Below are positions 12,868-20,353 of a stretch of 37,784 bases of DNA, one piece after another; position 1 is the first letter of the stretch; the number at the start of each line of letters is the position of its first letter. The notes below the pieces were generated by a model, which made no database searches, was not told the DNA's origin, and saw only the letters and a list, made by a program, of their open reading frames with translations. Source of the DNA: a virus; the IMG/VR virus record IMGVR_UViG_3300029915_001198, positions 1-37,784 of that record. One strand, given 5' to 3'. Position numbers and translations under genes: made by a program.

Positions 12868-15591
12868 TTAGCCAATCCTCGCTGCGGACACAAAGTAGTC
12901 AAACGAGACAGTCGTGCAGCCTGACGGAACCGCGATGGCATAGGTCGCCGGCGTGGTCGATTTCTGAATGATGGTGGTCTGGAACGTGTAGCTCCCGTTC
13001 ATGCTCGTGCCGCTGGCGGCGGCGTTGGAGACACTGGATGCTGCCACGCTGATCGGGCTGTAGCTGTTCGTGCCCCTCGCGTCGGTCCATGCAATCGTCA
13101 TCGCAAGAGTTCCCGTCCCGGAGCCGCACGACCAAGTAGAGGTGGGCGTGACCGTGCCCGTGATGATCCACACCTGCTGCACGGCTGATCCAGGCGCGGT
13201 GAAGAGGTTCGCCGCGGAGACGGCCACCGATTTCCCAGACTCCCCCGATGTGAAATATGTAGGCATGATCCCGAGCTTGCTATTGCCGACGCCCGAGCCA
13301 CCGTTGATGTCGTAGACCTCCATCACGGACGGTGTGCTGGATGCCCCAAAGCCGTGAGATGGCGCGTTGGTGCGGTTAAGAACACCATCGGATGTGCTTG
13401 TATATGCAGCTCCGGGCTGTACAGTAAGAGCTCCCCCCGTTCCGCTGGTGAGCTTGTGATTCGCAGTGAGCGTTTGGCTGAATGAAATATTGAGAAGAGT
13501 GTAGCTTTGGCTGCTGCGCCTGTAGTTAAACGTGGGGCTGCTGGAGTCGATAATCCAGATGTCACCACTGGCTGGAGACGTCGGAGCGGCTGCCATCGGG
13601 AGTACGTTAAATCCTGCCGTGGCAGTGCTGGACTGGAAGGTTTGTTTCATGCCAGCAGCAAACGTGTTCGCGGCTCCGGTGTCTGCGAAGGTGCCGGTTG
13701 GGGCGGTCAGCGAGGTTCCCCATGCTGATCCAGTGGACACTGGAATCCCGGCGCCAGGGTATGTCATGCCTCCGCCGCCTGCGGAGCACGTCCCGTCGCC
13801 CTTCATGAAAGACGATCCACAACTAGCCCAGAGAGCAGCGATGTCCGCAGCTACGGCCGCGGAGAATCCGCCAGAGCCGTTCCCCTTGAGCGGAACACTG
13901 CCCGTCGTCTGAGGTGCGTAACTGAGCGCAGGAATCCAGCCGGGCGCTAGAGTCCCTGCACTGCCAGCCATCGGGATTGCATTAGCTGCAGGCGTGGATG
14001 TTCCCACCGGATCGGCCCCGCCATATTGGTGGCTTGCGGCGTGCGCGGATGGCGCGAAAGTCAGGGGAACACCAGACAGCGAGGCCCATGGCCAGGTTGT
14101 CGGCTTGTTGAGGATCTGCGAGAGTCCGGACACGGAGGACCAGTCCGAGTTAACTTGGGCCGCCGGGATGCTCGGCTTATTGCTGAGATCGTTGTAGCTG
14201 CCCGACGTCGCCACACCGGCGAAGCTGGGCCACGTGCCAGGCGCACCTGTGATCGGAGCCTGATACAGTCCCGCCATCGCACTCAGGACGCGGGCGCTGG
14301 TGAAGTAGAGATTCCCGCTTTCCGCGACTTGTGCCGTGGTGGACGGGATCGTGGGCTTGTTCAGGATCACGCCCAGACCGCTAGAAGCGTTCCAGTCAGA
14401 CTGCACTTGGGCAGCCGGGATCGCGGGCTTATTGCTGAGATCCGCGTAGCTTCCAGATGTAGCGACGGCTGCGAAGGACGGCACACCGGACAAGGATGCC
14501 CAAGGCCATGTTGCCGGCCACGCGCTGGGCGCCCCCATGATCGGAGCCTGATATAGTCCTGTCATCGCAGCCAGGACGCGCGCGGTAGTGAAGTAGAGAT
14601 TCCCGCTCTCTGTGATTTGCGCTGTCGTTGTCGGGATCACGGGCTTGTTCAGGATCACGCCCATGCCGGTGGAAGCATTCCAGTCTGGCTGCACTTGAGC
14701 AGCCGGGATCGTCGGCTTGTTCAAGATCGCGCCCATACCAGTGGAAGCGCTCCAGTCGCTCTGCACCTGCGCTGCAGGAATGGTCGGCGTGTTGCTCAGA
14801 TCCGCATAACTCCCCGATGTCGCGACGTTGGAGAAGCTCGGCCAGATCGCCGGCGCGCCGGCGATCGCCGTCTGGAAGTAGCTCGCGGGCTTCTGTGCCG
14901 CACTGCCCAGGATCTGATCCAGCGCGCCGGAAATGGCGGAGCCGAGCCAGGTCAATGGAGTCTGATACAGCCCAGCCATCGCGGCTTGGACTCGGATAGG
15001 CGTGAAGTACAGGTTTCCGCCTTCCGTGACCAGATCAGTGGTGAAGTCACCAGCCTGCGCCGCAACGGCGCCGGAACGTCCGAACACAGAAGAAACCGAC
15101 GCAGCGGCGCTTGCGGGAATGGCCAGAGCCCACGATGCACCGCCCCAAGTGGGCACCTGGCCCACTGCAGTGCCGGACGGCATCTGGTTCCAGTTGAGTT
15201 GCATCGACGCCGGAATCTGCGTGTTCCGTTCGATCGCAGCAACCGTTGTCACTGCCGGCGAACTTGGGATCGCCCAGAAAGCCGGCGCGCGGCCGTGGCC
15301 GTAATAGATCACGTTGTAGTCGTAGCCCGGCGTGCACGAGGCCAAAGCATAGAGCTGAATCACGGGAATGCTCACGCCATTGGTGACGGTGTAATCCTGC
15401 GCTGACGCCTGGATCTTCACGCCGCCGCAGATAACGCCGGGATTGCTCACGGTGATGTGCCCCGACCACGGAGTGCCGTTCGGATTGTTAATAGGACCGT
15501 TGACTGTCACCAGCGTGGGCTGCGCGAAGAGCGCGCCCGTCACGGACAGGAGAACGATGAACGTCTTTAGAAAAGGTATGAATTTGGGCAT
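12868..15591 (-). CDS. Large repetitive fibre-like protein with signal peptide
   Basis: 907 residues from MPKFIPFLKTFIVLL, chosen because AGAGG precedes this ATG by a few nt; longer in-frame starts give Arg/Cys-rich sequence without sense. Residues 1-24 look like a Sec signal peptide ending ALFAQ. The middle third has tandem beta-type repeats: SGSYADLSNKPAIPAAQV with ILNKP boxes, alternating with ESGNLYFTTARVLAAM units, each about four times. This SYADLSNKP style is common in phage tail fibres and collar adhesins. A Gly/Ser-rich linker and a C-terminal domain shared with the next gene follow. Likely a receptor-binding or surface protein. The signal peptide is unusual for a virion fibre, so a secreted, cell-surface function is an alternative. 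Confidence 0.75.
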   Translation of the reverse strand: MPKFIPFLKTFIVLLSVTGALFAQPTLVTVNGPINNPNGTPWSGHITVSNPGVICGGVKIQASAQDYTVTNGVSIPVIQLYALASCTPGYDYNVIYYGHGRAPAFWAIPSSPAVTTVAAIERNTQIPASMQLNWNQMPSGTAVGQVPTWGGASWALAIPASAAASVSSVFGRSGAVAAQAGDFTTDLVTEGGNLYFTPIRVQAAMAGLYQTPLTWLGSAISGALDQILGSAAQKPASYFQTAIAGAPAIWPSFSNVATSGSYADLSNTPTIPAAQVQSDWSASTGMGAILNKPTIPAAQVQPDWNASTGMGVILNKPVIPTTTAQITESGNLYFTTARVLAAMTGLYQAPIMGAPSAWPATWPWASLSGVPSFAAVATSGSYADLSNKPAIPAAQVQSDWNASSGLGVILNKPTIPSTTAQVAESGNLYFTSARVLSAMAGLYQAPITGAPGTWPSFAGVATSGSYNDLSNKPSIPAAQVNSDWSSVSGLSQILNKPTTWPWASLSGVPLTFAPSAHAASHQYGGADPVGTSTPAANAIPMAGSAGTLAPGWIPALSYAPQTTGSVPLKGNGSGGFSAAVAADIAALWASCGSSFMKGDGTCSAGGGGMTYPGAGIPVSTGSAWGTSLTAPTGTFADTGAANTFAAGMKQTFQSSTATAGFNVLPMAAAPTSPASGDIWIIDSSSPTFNYRRSSQSYTLLNISFSQTLTANHKLTSGTGGALTVQPGAAYTSTSDGVLNRTNAPSHGFGASSTPSVMEVYDINGGSGVGNSKLGIMPTYFTSGESGKSVAVSAANLFTAPGSAVQQVWIITGTVTPTSTWSCGSGTGTLAMTIAWTDARGTNSYSPISVAASSVSNAAASGTSMNGSYTFQTTIIQKSTTPATYAIAVPSGCTTVSFDYFVSAARIG

Positions 15592-15598
15592 GTTTCCT

Positions 15599-15988
15599 CT
15601 ATTGCTTGTGCAGCACCGCGACGAACAAGGCCAGTAGCAACGCACCGCAAGCCGCGCAGGCGACTCTGAGCCAAATGGACAGCGACTGCGTTCGCTCCAT
15701 TGCTGTGCTGGCCTCCGCACGGGCATCGTCCACCTTGTCGCGGATCTCCTTCAGCTCGCGATCGCGAATGTCGTTGATCTTGTTCCACAGGTCGCGGCGA
15801 TCTGCCGCGCAATCGTCGAGCCGGCGCCGGCCTTCTGCTTGGAATTCACGCGTGCTCGTATGCCCCTCTGCCAGCTTTTCCATCGAGACCTTGATCTCGT
15901 TCACGCTGCTTTGCAGGCTGTCGATGCGCGTGATCAGGGTTGCCACGTGCCGGGAGATCTCCTGAATGCTTGGGGATTCTTCGCTCAC
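15599..15988 (-). CDS. XhlA-like coiled-coil protein with C-terminal TM
   Basis: 129 residues from a GTG preceded by AAAGGA at good spacing; the family-like part begins here (VSEESPSIQEISRHVATL). It has heptad-like helices through about residue 100 (RIDSLQSSVNEIKVSMEKL, then many Arg/Asp/Glu), and a C-terminal hydrophobic segment LRVACAACGALLLALFVAVL ending in HKQ. This coiled coil plus C-terminal TM layout is that of XhlA/hemolysin-type lysis accessory proteins in phages. It lies with a holin candidate and lysozyme in the same operon. A longer frame reaches 16192 and would add a Cys-rich N terminus (CPFCGYPCSISTGSCGG), which I treat as uncertain. Confidence 0.6.
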   Translation of the reverse strand: MSEESPSIQEISRHVATLITRIDSLQSSVNEIKVSMEKLAEGHTSTREFQAEGRRRLDDCAADRRDLWNKINDIRDRELKEIRDKVDDARAEASTAMERTQSLSIWLRVACAACGALLLALFVAVLHKQ

Positions 15989-16178
15989 GGTGATTTCCTT
16001 TGTCGAGTTCGTCCTGAAGGCCAGTCCCAGGGTTCCGCTCTGCTTTGCCACGTCGCTCACATGCACACAGCCGCCCCAATTCACCCCGCCGCAAGAACCG
16101 GTGCTGATCGAGCATGGATAGCCGCAAAATGGACAAATTGGATGCGGTCCCGGCAGCCAGAGAGCGCGCGGCGGCTGT
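15989..16178 (-). other. Short stretch with Cys-rich in-frame extension, status open
   Basis: This gap between the XhlA-like gene and the holin candidate is open in the frame of the XhlA-like gene. It encodes CPFCGYPCSISTGSCGG followed by VNWGGCVHV. It could be an N-terminal extension starting at the ATG at 16190-16192, which overlaps the holin stop. That ATG lacks a good Shine-Dalgarno site, whereas the GTG at 15986-15988 has one. Confidence 0.35.
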
Positions 16179-16430
16179 TCAGCGGGTAGCATTCCCCGCG
16201 GGGTCCGCGCTGCTGATTGTCGTTGGTAAGGGACTCTGCTTCAGGTAGGCAAAGACGGTCTTCAAAGCGGAAAACACGAGCATGCCGGCGAGAGCTTCCC
16301 AGAAGCGCGAATCCCGCAGGAAACCCGGAGCCACGACGGCGGCGCCGAGCGCGACACTACCAGAATCTCCAAGTGCGGAAAGCACGGCGGCCAGCAGGCC
16401 GTGCAGCCAGAGATGCATGTTGCTGTTCAT
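16179..16430 (-). CDS. Putative phage holin (two TM segments)
   Basis: 83 residues from MNSNMHLWLHGLLAAVLSAL, with AAAGG 6 nt before the ATG. Two hydrophobic segments are seen, about 7-31 (ending in a Gly/Ala-rich VALGAAVVAPGF) and about 42-59 (LAGMLVFSALKTVFAYL), with a short charged tail. Size, topology and position among lysozyme and XhlA-like genes fit a class II-like holin that would form lesions in the inner membrane at lysis. No sequence family is claimed. A GC-rich hairpin (16446-16464) sits just upstream of its Shine-Dalgarno site. Confidence 0.65.
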   Translation of the reverse strand: MNSNMHLWLHGLLAAVLSALGDSGSVALGAAVVAPGFLRDSRFWEALAGMLVFSALKTVFAYLKQSPLPTTISSADPAGNATR

Positions 16431-16445
16431 CGTTAACCTTTCGGA

Positions 16446-16464
16446 GCGGGGCTCGGCGCCCCGC
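16446..16464 (-). promoter_or_regulatory. GC-rich hairpin just before the holin ribosome site
   Basis: GCGGGGC-TCGGC-GCCCCGC on the + strand is a perfect 7-bp stem with a 5-nt loop, ending about 15 nt before the holin start. There is no T tract, so it is more likely an mRNA structure affecting translation or processing than a terminator. Confidence 0.35.
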
Positions 16465-16503
16465 CCAATCTGCATGCTTGTTTTGCGATCGGACGCCGCG
16501 GGC

Positions 16504-16827
16504 TTAGGCCGTGGCGCTGGCCGGCTGAGGCGTAGTCTTCTTGAACCAGCCGAGTTTGTTGAAGGTATCGACCAGCGTGCTGGCGATCGAGGTCACGTAC
16601 GTGGTGAGTTTGTCGATGGGCACCACCGATGCCACACTCTGTTCCGTCGTGTAGAGCGATTGCAGAGCTGCCTGCACGACGTTGAGTTTGGTCGCGCCGG
16701 TTTGGGCGGCGCTGTTGCCGGTCGCCCCAGCGACTTCCTGGAAGCCCTGTTCGAGCGCGGCGATGATGGACATGACGGTCGAAAGGATCGTCGGAATGAT
16801 CTTCAGCCAAGTCAGAAATACAGTCAT
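16504..16827 (-). CDS. Small phage protein, unknown
   Basis: 107 residues. A hydrophobic N terminus (MTVFLTWLKIIPTILSTVMS) is followed by a Ser/Thr/Ala-rich helical region (TKLNVVQAALQSLYTTEQSV) and the tail GWFKKTTPQ. It lies between the holin candidate and a long coiled-coil membrane protein in a compact minus-strand operon. It may be membrane-associated and part of the lysis cassette. No family recognised. Confidence 0.6.
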   Translation of the reverse strand: MTVFLTWLKIIPTILSTVMSIIAALEQGFQEVAGATGNSAAQTGATKLNVVQAALQSLYTTEQSVASVVPIDKLTTYVTSIASTLVDTFNKLGWFKKTTPQPASATA

Positions 16828-16839
16828 GTGTTTGTTCTC

Positions 16840-17625
16840 CTATCGGACGGGAAATGTGAGCTTGAGCATGTCGAATGCCTTGCTCACAATGGTTTTCAGC
16901 ATGCCCGCGCGCTCGCGCCACGGGCGAAGAGCGTCGTCGATCGACTCGGCGGCGCCGTCGAGATGAGAGCTGGTGCCAGCGATGTTGGCAATCGTGGCCT
17001 GAACGTTTTTGTCCTCGAGCAGCTTCGCGAAGGCGTCGACTGCCCGGTCCAGATCTGTCAGAGTTTGTTCGACCTTGGGCGAGCCGGCGGCGAGCTGGTC
17101 GGCAGCCAGCTTGGTCAAACGGTCGATGTTGTCGAGGGATTCCTTGAGCGGGAGCAGCGTGGAGTTTGCCGTGATCAGCAGTTGGTTTCCGGACTTCACG
17201 GCCAGATCCGCATCGTCGAGCGCGGTGTTCAACCGCTGGCGCGTGTCGCGCACCAGCAGGCCGGTCTCATGAATGGAGGTTTGGAGTTCAGACAGGACGC
17301 TGTGCGTGTCGCGATGAACGTCCTTCAGGAACGCCAGGCCTTCCACCGCCGTGAGTTGCATTTGCCGCGAGGCCTGATAGCTCTGGACCGAGGCCGCTTT
17401 GATCACACCCACAGTGGCGGTGGTTTGCGAAGGCAGGCACGCACTGTTCTTTTGGCAGTCCGTGAGCCAGTCGAGTGCCCAGGCTGTACTTGTGATGCCC
17501 GGGCGCGTCCCATGCAACAGGAGGCCGAGCTCGAGTGCCGGCCAGCACAGCAACGTGCCCAGCACGAACCACGGGATGACCAGAGCCACACGTGGCGTGA
17601 GGTGTTTGAGAAACCGAGTTTTCAT
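16840..17625 (-). CDS. Membrane-anchored coiled-coil protein in the lysis region
   Basis: 261 residues. One N-terminal TM at about 13-37 (VALVIPWFVLGTLLCWPALEL) is followed by a long, mostly helical domain with many heptad-like segments (for example SVLSELQTSIHETGLLV, LLPLKESLDNIDRLTKLAAD and LTDLDRAVDAFAKLLED). The design of an N-terminal anchor and a long coiled coil, here between lysozyme and holin-like genes, would suit a periplasm-spanning protein such as a spanin. It lacks the Pro-rich or lipoprotein hallmarks of known spanins, so this is only a suggestion. It starts 39 nt after the lysozyme gene ends. Confidence 0.65.
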   Translation of the reverse strand: MKTRFLKHLTPRVALVIPWFVLGTLLCWPALELGLLLHGTRPGITSTAWALDWLTDCQKNSACLPSQTTATVGVIKAASVQSYQASRQMQLTAVEGLAFLKDVHRDTHSVLSELQTSIHETGLLVRDTRQRLNTALDDADLAVKSGNQLLITANSTLLPLKESLDNIDRLTKLAADQLAAGSPKVEQTLTDLDRAVDAFAKLLEDKNVQATIANIAGTSSHLDGAAESIDDALRPWRERAGMLKTIVSKAFDMLKLTFPVR

Positions 17626-17664
17626 GATGTTGTTTTGCGGAAGTGAGCTTGGTGGGCCGCCCTG

Positions 17665-18153
17665 TCAGGCGACGTGCATGTAGTCCTGGAGGCCCAGGAA
17701 AAGCGCCCGCTCGCGCCCCCTGCGCGTTATCAGGCCACCCAGCGGAGTGTTGCCGGCGCCGTGGCACCATCTGGGGAACTCGTCGGCCGCGCCGGCGTAG
17801 TCCTTGGCGTTCAGCTTGGTCAACAGCGTCGACGGCTGGCCGTTGGAGAGGACGATGATTCCGTCCTTCTCGCCCTTCGCGCCAGGCCCGACATTAAAGA
17901 GGATGGAGACCAACGCGTCAAACTGGTTCTGGGTGAGCGGAGCGGTCACGTGCGCTTGCACGAGATTTTCTGCGTAGTGGACATCCTCACAGAGCCAGGC
18001 CGCAGCTTGCGCCGGCGTGCAGGTCATGCCCAGCCGGACGCTGGAGGTGTGGCCGTAGCCGATGGTGGGAATTCCGGACGGGCACGGATAGGCCTTCAGC
18101 TCACAGCCCTCCGAGCCTTCGATCAGTCGAAAGCAATTCGCAGATGCGTTCAT
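17665..18153 (-). CDS. Phage lysozyme (endolysin), GH24 family
   Basis: 162 residues. The GH24 catalytic region is at the N terminus: LIEGSEGCELKAYPCPSG then TIGYGHT. Glu15, Cys24 and Thr30 sit at the spacing of the T4 lysozyme Glu11-Asp20-Thr26 triad. A Cys in the middle position is known in the P21/P1-type branch. ENLVQAHVTAPLTQNQFDAL and ALVSILFNVGPGA are conserved downstream, and the C-terminal GGLITRRGRERALFL is the family ending. It cuts peptidoglycan to release virions. No signal-arrest helix is visible at the N terminus, so export presumably depends on the holin. GGGAGAC precedes the ATG; the gene starts 10 nt after the gpD stop. Confidence 0.93.
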   Translation of the reverse strand: MNASANCFRLIEGSEGCELKAYPCPSGIPTIGYGHTSSVRLGMTCTPAQAAAWLCEDVHYAENLVQAHVTAPLTQNQFDALVSILFNVGPGAKGEKDGIIVLSNGQPSTLLTKLNAKDYAGAADEFPRWCHGAGNTPLGGLITRRGRERALFLGLQDYMHVA

Positions 18154-18163
18154 GATGTCTCCC

Positions 18164-19249
18164 TTATTTCGGTCTGGTTGCAGTGAGGCCCTTGCGCTGC
18201 CGGTAGCTGGCGGCCTGCATGAGGGTCTTCTGCGCTTCGATTTCGGTGGTGTAGCCGGATTGCTCCAACGTGTGCGTCACGCGCACGGCGATCCAGGCGT
18301 GGTCGATTTCGGGTCGGAAGCCGGAGAGAATCACAGGGCCTTCGGCACAGATCGCCGGATTGCCCTGCAGCGTGAGGCGGAGCAGTTCCGAGCCGCGATC
18401 GAGGCGTTGCACCCTTGAAGTAGCCGCCGCGAGTGCCTCATTGCTGTTCGGGTACTCGGCCGGATCGGTGTCGACGGTGTCTTCCTCCGTGGCGTCGTCT
18501 GAGACTGCTTCCACATAGGTGTCTTGGCCCGCCTGCGGATCGTGGTAGCGCGCCCGGGCCCGCTTGTGTGAGCTGCGCCGGGTCAGCGTGGCCGCCCAGC
18601 GCAAGCAATCGCTGGGCGCCAGGTTGATCGCGGGAATGGACTGGCCTGTTCCGCCGGACGCCGATGGCGCGACGCCGGCGTTGTGCTGAAAGACAATGAT
18701 CTTGCCGCCTTGGACCTTCCAGCCCGCGTTCACCAGCTCGAGCAGCACCGACAGGTATTCGTTATCGCTCTGGCCTGTCTGCGCGCGGTGCGCAATCTGA
18801 ACCGCGCCAATCGCCGGATCGACCGCCGCGCCAAGGTTATTGCGTGTGGCGATCTTGGCCACAATGCCGGCGATCGTCAGCCTGGTGTACGTGTCGTTGT
18901 TGCGGGCCTGGAGCCCTGAAATGCAGGTCGAGTTCGCATTCGCCGCGGGCGCCGGCGTGTTGGCGCTGCGCGCACGAAGCGTCAGGCGCCGGTCCGGCCC
19001 TTCTACTTCGAGCTCATCCACGATCCAGCGGCCCATCGCGGACAGGCCGGATTCCTTATATCCAAGCGAGCACTCGAGCGTGGCGCCGAAGGGCGGCAGC
19101 ACAATGGATGCATCCCGGTCGTCGAGGTCGAGCTGCAACTGGTCCGAGTTCACGCCCACTTCGTCGGTAATGCGCAGGCGGATCAGGCGCGCCGCGATCT
19201 TCGATGTGAGATCGACATCGTTAGCGGTGATTTGGAATTGCGGAGTCAG
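18164..19249 (-). CDS. D: P2 gpD-like tail/baseplate hub protein, probably CTG start
   Basis: About 361 residues. Late control gene D family: in P2 this is a structural hub protein related to T4 gp27. The homologous N terminus (TPQFQITANDVDLTSKIAAR ... RITDE) lies upstream of the first ATG/GTG-type codon at 19159, and a TGA closes the frame shortly before. The only sensible start is CTG at 19247-19249, with GGAG five nt upstream, just after the gpX stop (TAA 19251-19253). Later landmarks are VNSDQLQLDLDDRD, a variable centre, and the C-terminal HTLEQSGYTTEIEAQK. It follows gpX as in P2-type tail operons. If the GTG at 19159 is used instead, 30 conserved residues are lost. Confidence 0.88.
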   Translation of the reverse strand: MTPQFQITANDVDLTSKIAARLIRLRITDEVGVNSDQLQLDLDDRDASIVLPPFGATLECSLGYKESGLSAMGRWIVDELEVEGPDRRLTLRARSANTPAPAANANSTCISGLQARNNDTYTRLTIAGIVAKIATRNNLGAAVDPAIGAVQIAHRAQTGQSDNEYLSVLLELVNAGWKVQGGKIIVFQHNAGVAPSASGGTGQSIPAINLAPSDCLRWAATLTRRSSHKRARARYHDPQAGQDTYVEAVSDDATEEDTVDTDPAEYPNSNEALAAATSRVQRLDRGSELLRLTLQGNPAICAEGPVILSGFRPEIDHAWIAVRVTHTLEQSGYTTEIEAQKTLMQAASYRQRKGLTATRPK

Positions 19250-19250
19250 A

Positions 19251-19463
19251 TTAGCTCCAGAGCTTCACGGTCTGAATCTGCGGGGCCTGGTCGCTCAGGT
19301 CCGGGAGCGTGATGGCGATGCCCGCTGGCAAGAGCGGACCTTCGTCGGCGAGACCGGGATTCGCTGCCAAGAGGGCCTCGGTGTAGCCCGCCGTCGCGCC
19401 ATAGACCTTATAAGCGATCGCGTCGACCATGTCGTTCGCCTGGGTGGTGTACTGCTGGGTCAT
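19251..19463 (-). CDS. X: Tail protein X (P2 gpX-like, LysM-like)
   Basis: 70 residues. DMVDAIAYKVYG at the N terminus, then AANPGLADEGPLLPAGIAI and TLPDL are the P2 gpX pattern, a small LysM-like fold in the tail that helps tail completion. The ATG overlaps the gpU stop by 4 nt (ATGA), so translation is coupled. The gpD Shine-Dalgarno GGAG lies in the last codons of this gene. Confidence 0.9.
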   Translation of the reverse strand: MTQQYTTQANDMVDAIAYKVYGATAGYTEALLAANPGLADEGPLLPAGIAITLPDLSDQAPQIQTVKLWS

Positions 19464-20353
19464 CCGTGATTCACGCCCCGTGCTGTGGTGGCGAGCAAGT
19501 TGCCCACAGTCTGGACGGTGCCTTGGCCGACCTGGACCGCGGCGCCGATCTGAGAGAGCGATCCGGCAAGGTCGGATCCGAAAAGCGTCCGGATCCCGGC
19601 CTGCCCGATGCCACTGGTCAGTAGGCGCGAAATGGTTCCGACCGGATCATGGGCAATCCCGGTCTTCAGGCTCGAGACCGTCATCGAAACTTGCGCGAGG
19701 ACGGTTGCCGCTGCGGTCGCATCTTTTTGGATCAGCTGCACCTGCTGAATCGCCTTGGTGAGCGTCGATGCCGCAACCTGGGGAGGAATCTTGGCGGCAG
19801 CGAGTGCGGGTGTCAGACTGCCCAGTTGCGAGGCTTTTACCGGGGGAACGACGCCCGATTTGGCGGTCGCGATGTCCGGCGGCGTAATCAATGTCGCACC
19901 CTGCTTGCCCAGGAGATTGCTCCAGGTCGATGAAACATAGCCGCGCGAGCCGGTGCTGCCATCGTCCGGGCCGTAGTAGCTGAGCCGCAACGTGAACTCG
20001 ATCTTGAGCGGCGTTCCTTTGAACGTCATCGTCCGCTGTTCATCGGTGATCGCGAGCACACACCAGGGTCCCCAGTTCTCACCACGACCGGTTGTGAGCG
20101 TCTGCGGCTTCCCCTTTTGGGCGTAGGTGCGCAGAATATCCACCTGGTGGATCCCGCCCTGAAACGTAGGCAGGATCACGCCGCGCAGTTCGATTTCATC
20201 GCGGCCCACGCCGACGAATTGAAGCGAGGGCCGGTGCGCGATCCGGTTGAGTTCTGCCCAGCGGTATTCCACATTGCGGCGCAATTCCTGATACGCGGCA
20301 GTACCGATCGAGAACTGGAAGTTCCCGAGTTGCATCATGATGTCGGTGGCCAT
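19460..20353 (-). CDS. U: Phage P2 gpU-like tail protein with long C-terminal extension
   Basis: 297 residues. The first ~130 show the gpU family: MMQLGNFQFSIGTAAYQEL, RWAELNRI, RPSLQFVG, GRDEIELRG and a strand-rich core including MTFKGTPLKIEFTLRLSYYG. P2 gpU is only about 160 residues; the remaining ~150 residues here are Ala/Thr/Val/Gln-rich helical sequence without clear homology, a family extension seen in some phages. U works at the end of tail assembly in P2. It overlaps the tape-measure gene by one nt and gpX by four. Confidence 0.85.
   Translation of the reverse strand: MATDIMMQLGNFQFSIGTAAYQELRRNVEYRWAELNRIAHRPSLQFVGVGRDEIELRGVILPTFQGGIHQVDILRTYAQKGKPQTLTTGRGENWGPWCVLAITDEQRTMTFKGTPLKIEFTLRLSYYGPDDGSTGSRGYVSSTWSNLLGKQGATLITPPDIATAKSGVVPPVKASQLGSLTPALAAAKIPPQVAASTLTKAIQQVQLIQKDATAAATVLAQVSMTVSSLKTGIAHDPVGTISRLLTSGIGQAGIRTLFGSDLAGSLSQIGAAVQVGQGTVQTVGNLLATTARGVNHG

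Noticed and set aside
16282-17646. 454-codon plus-strand ORF antisense to the lysis region
   Set aside because: Spans several compact minus-strand genes that each have a ribosome site and TM logic.
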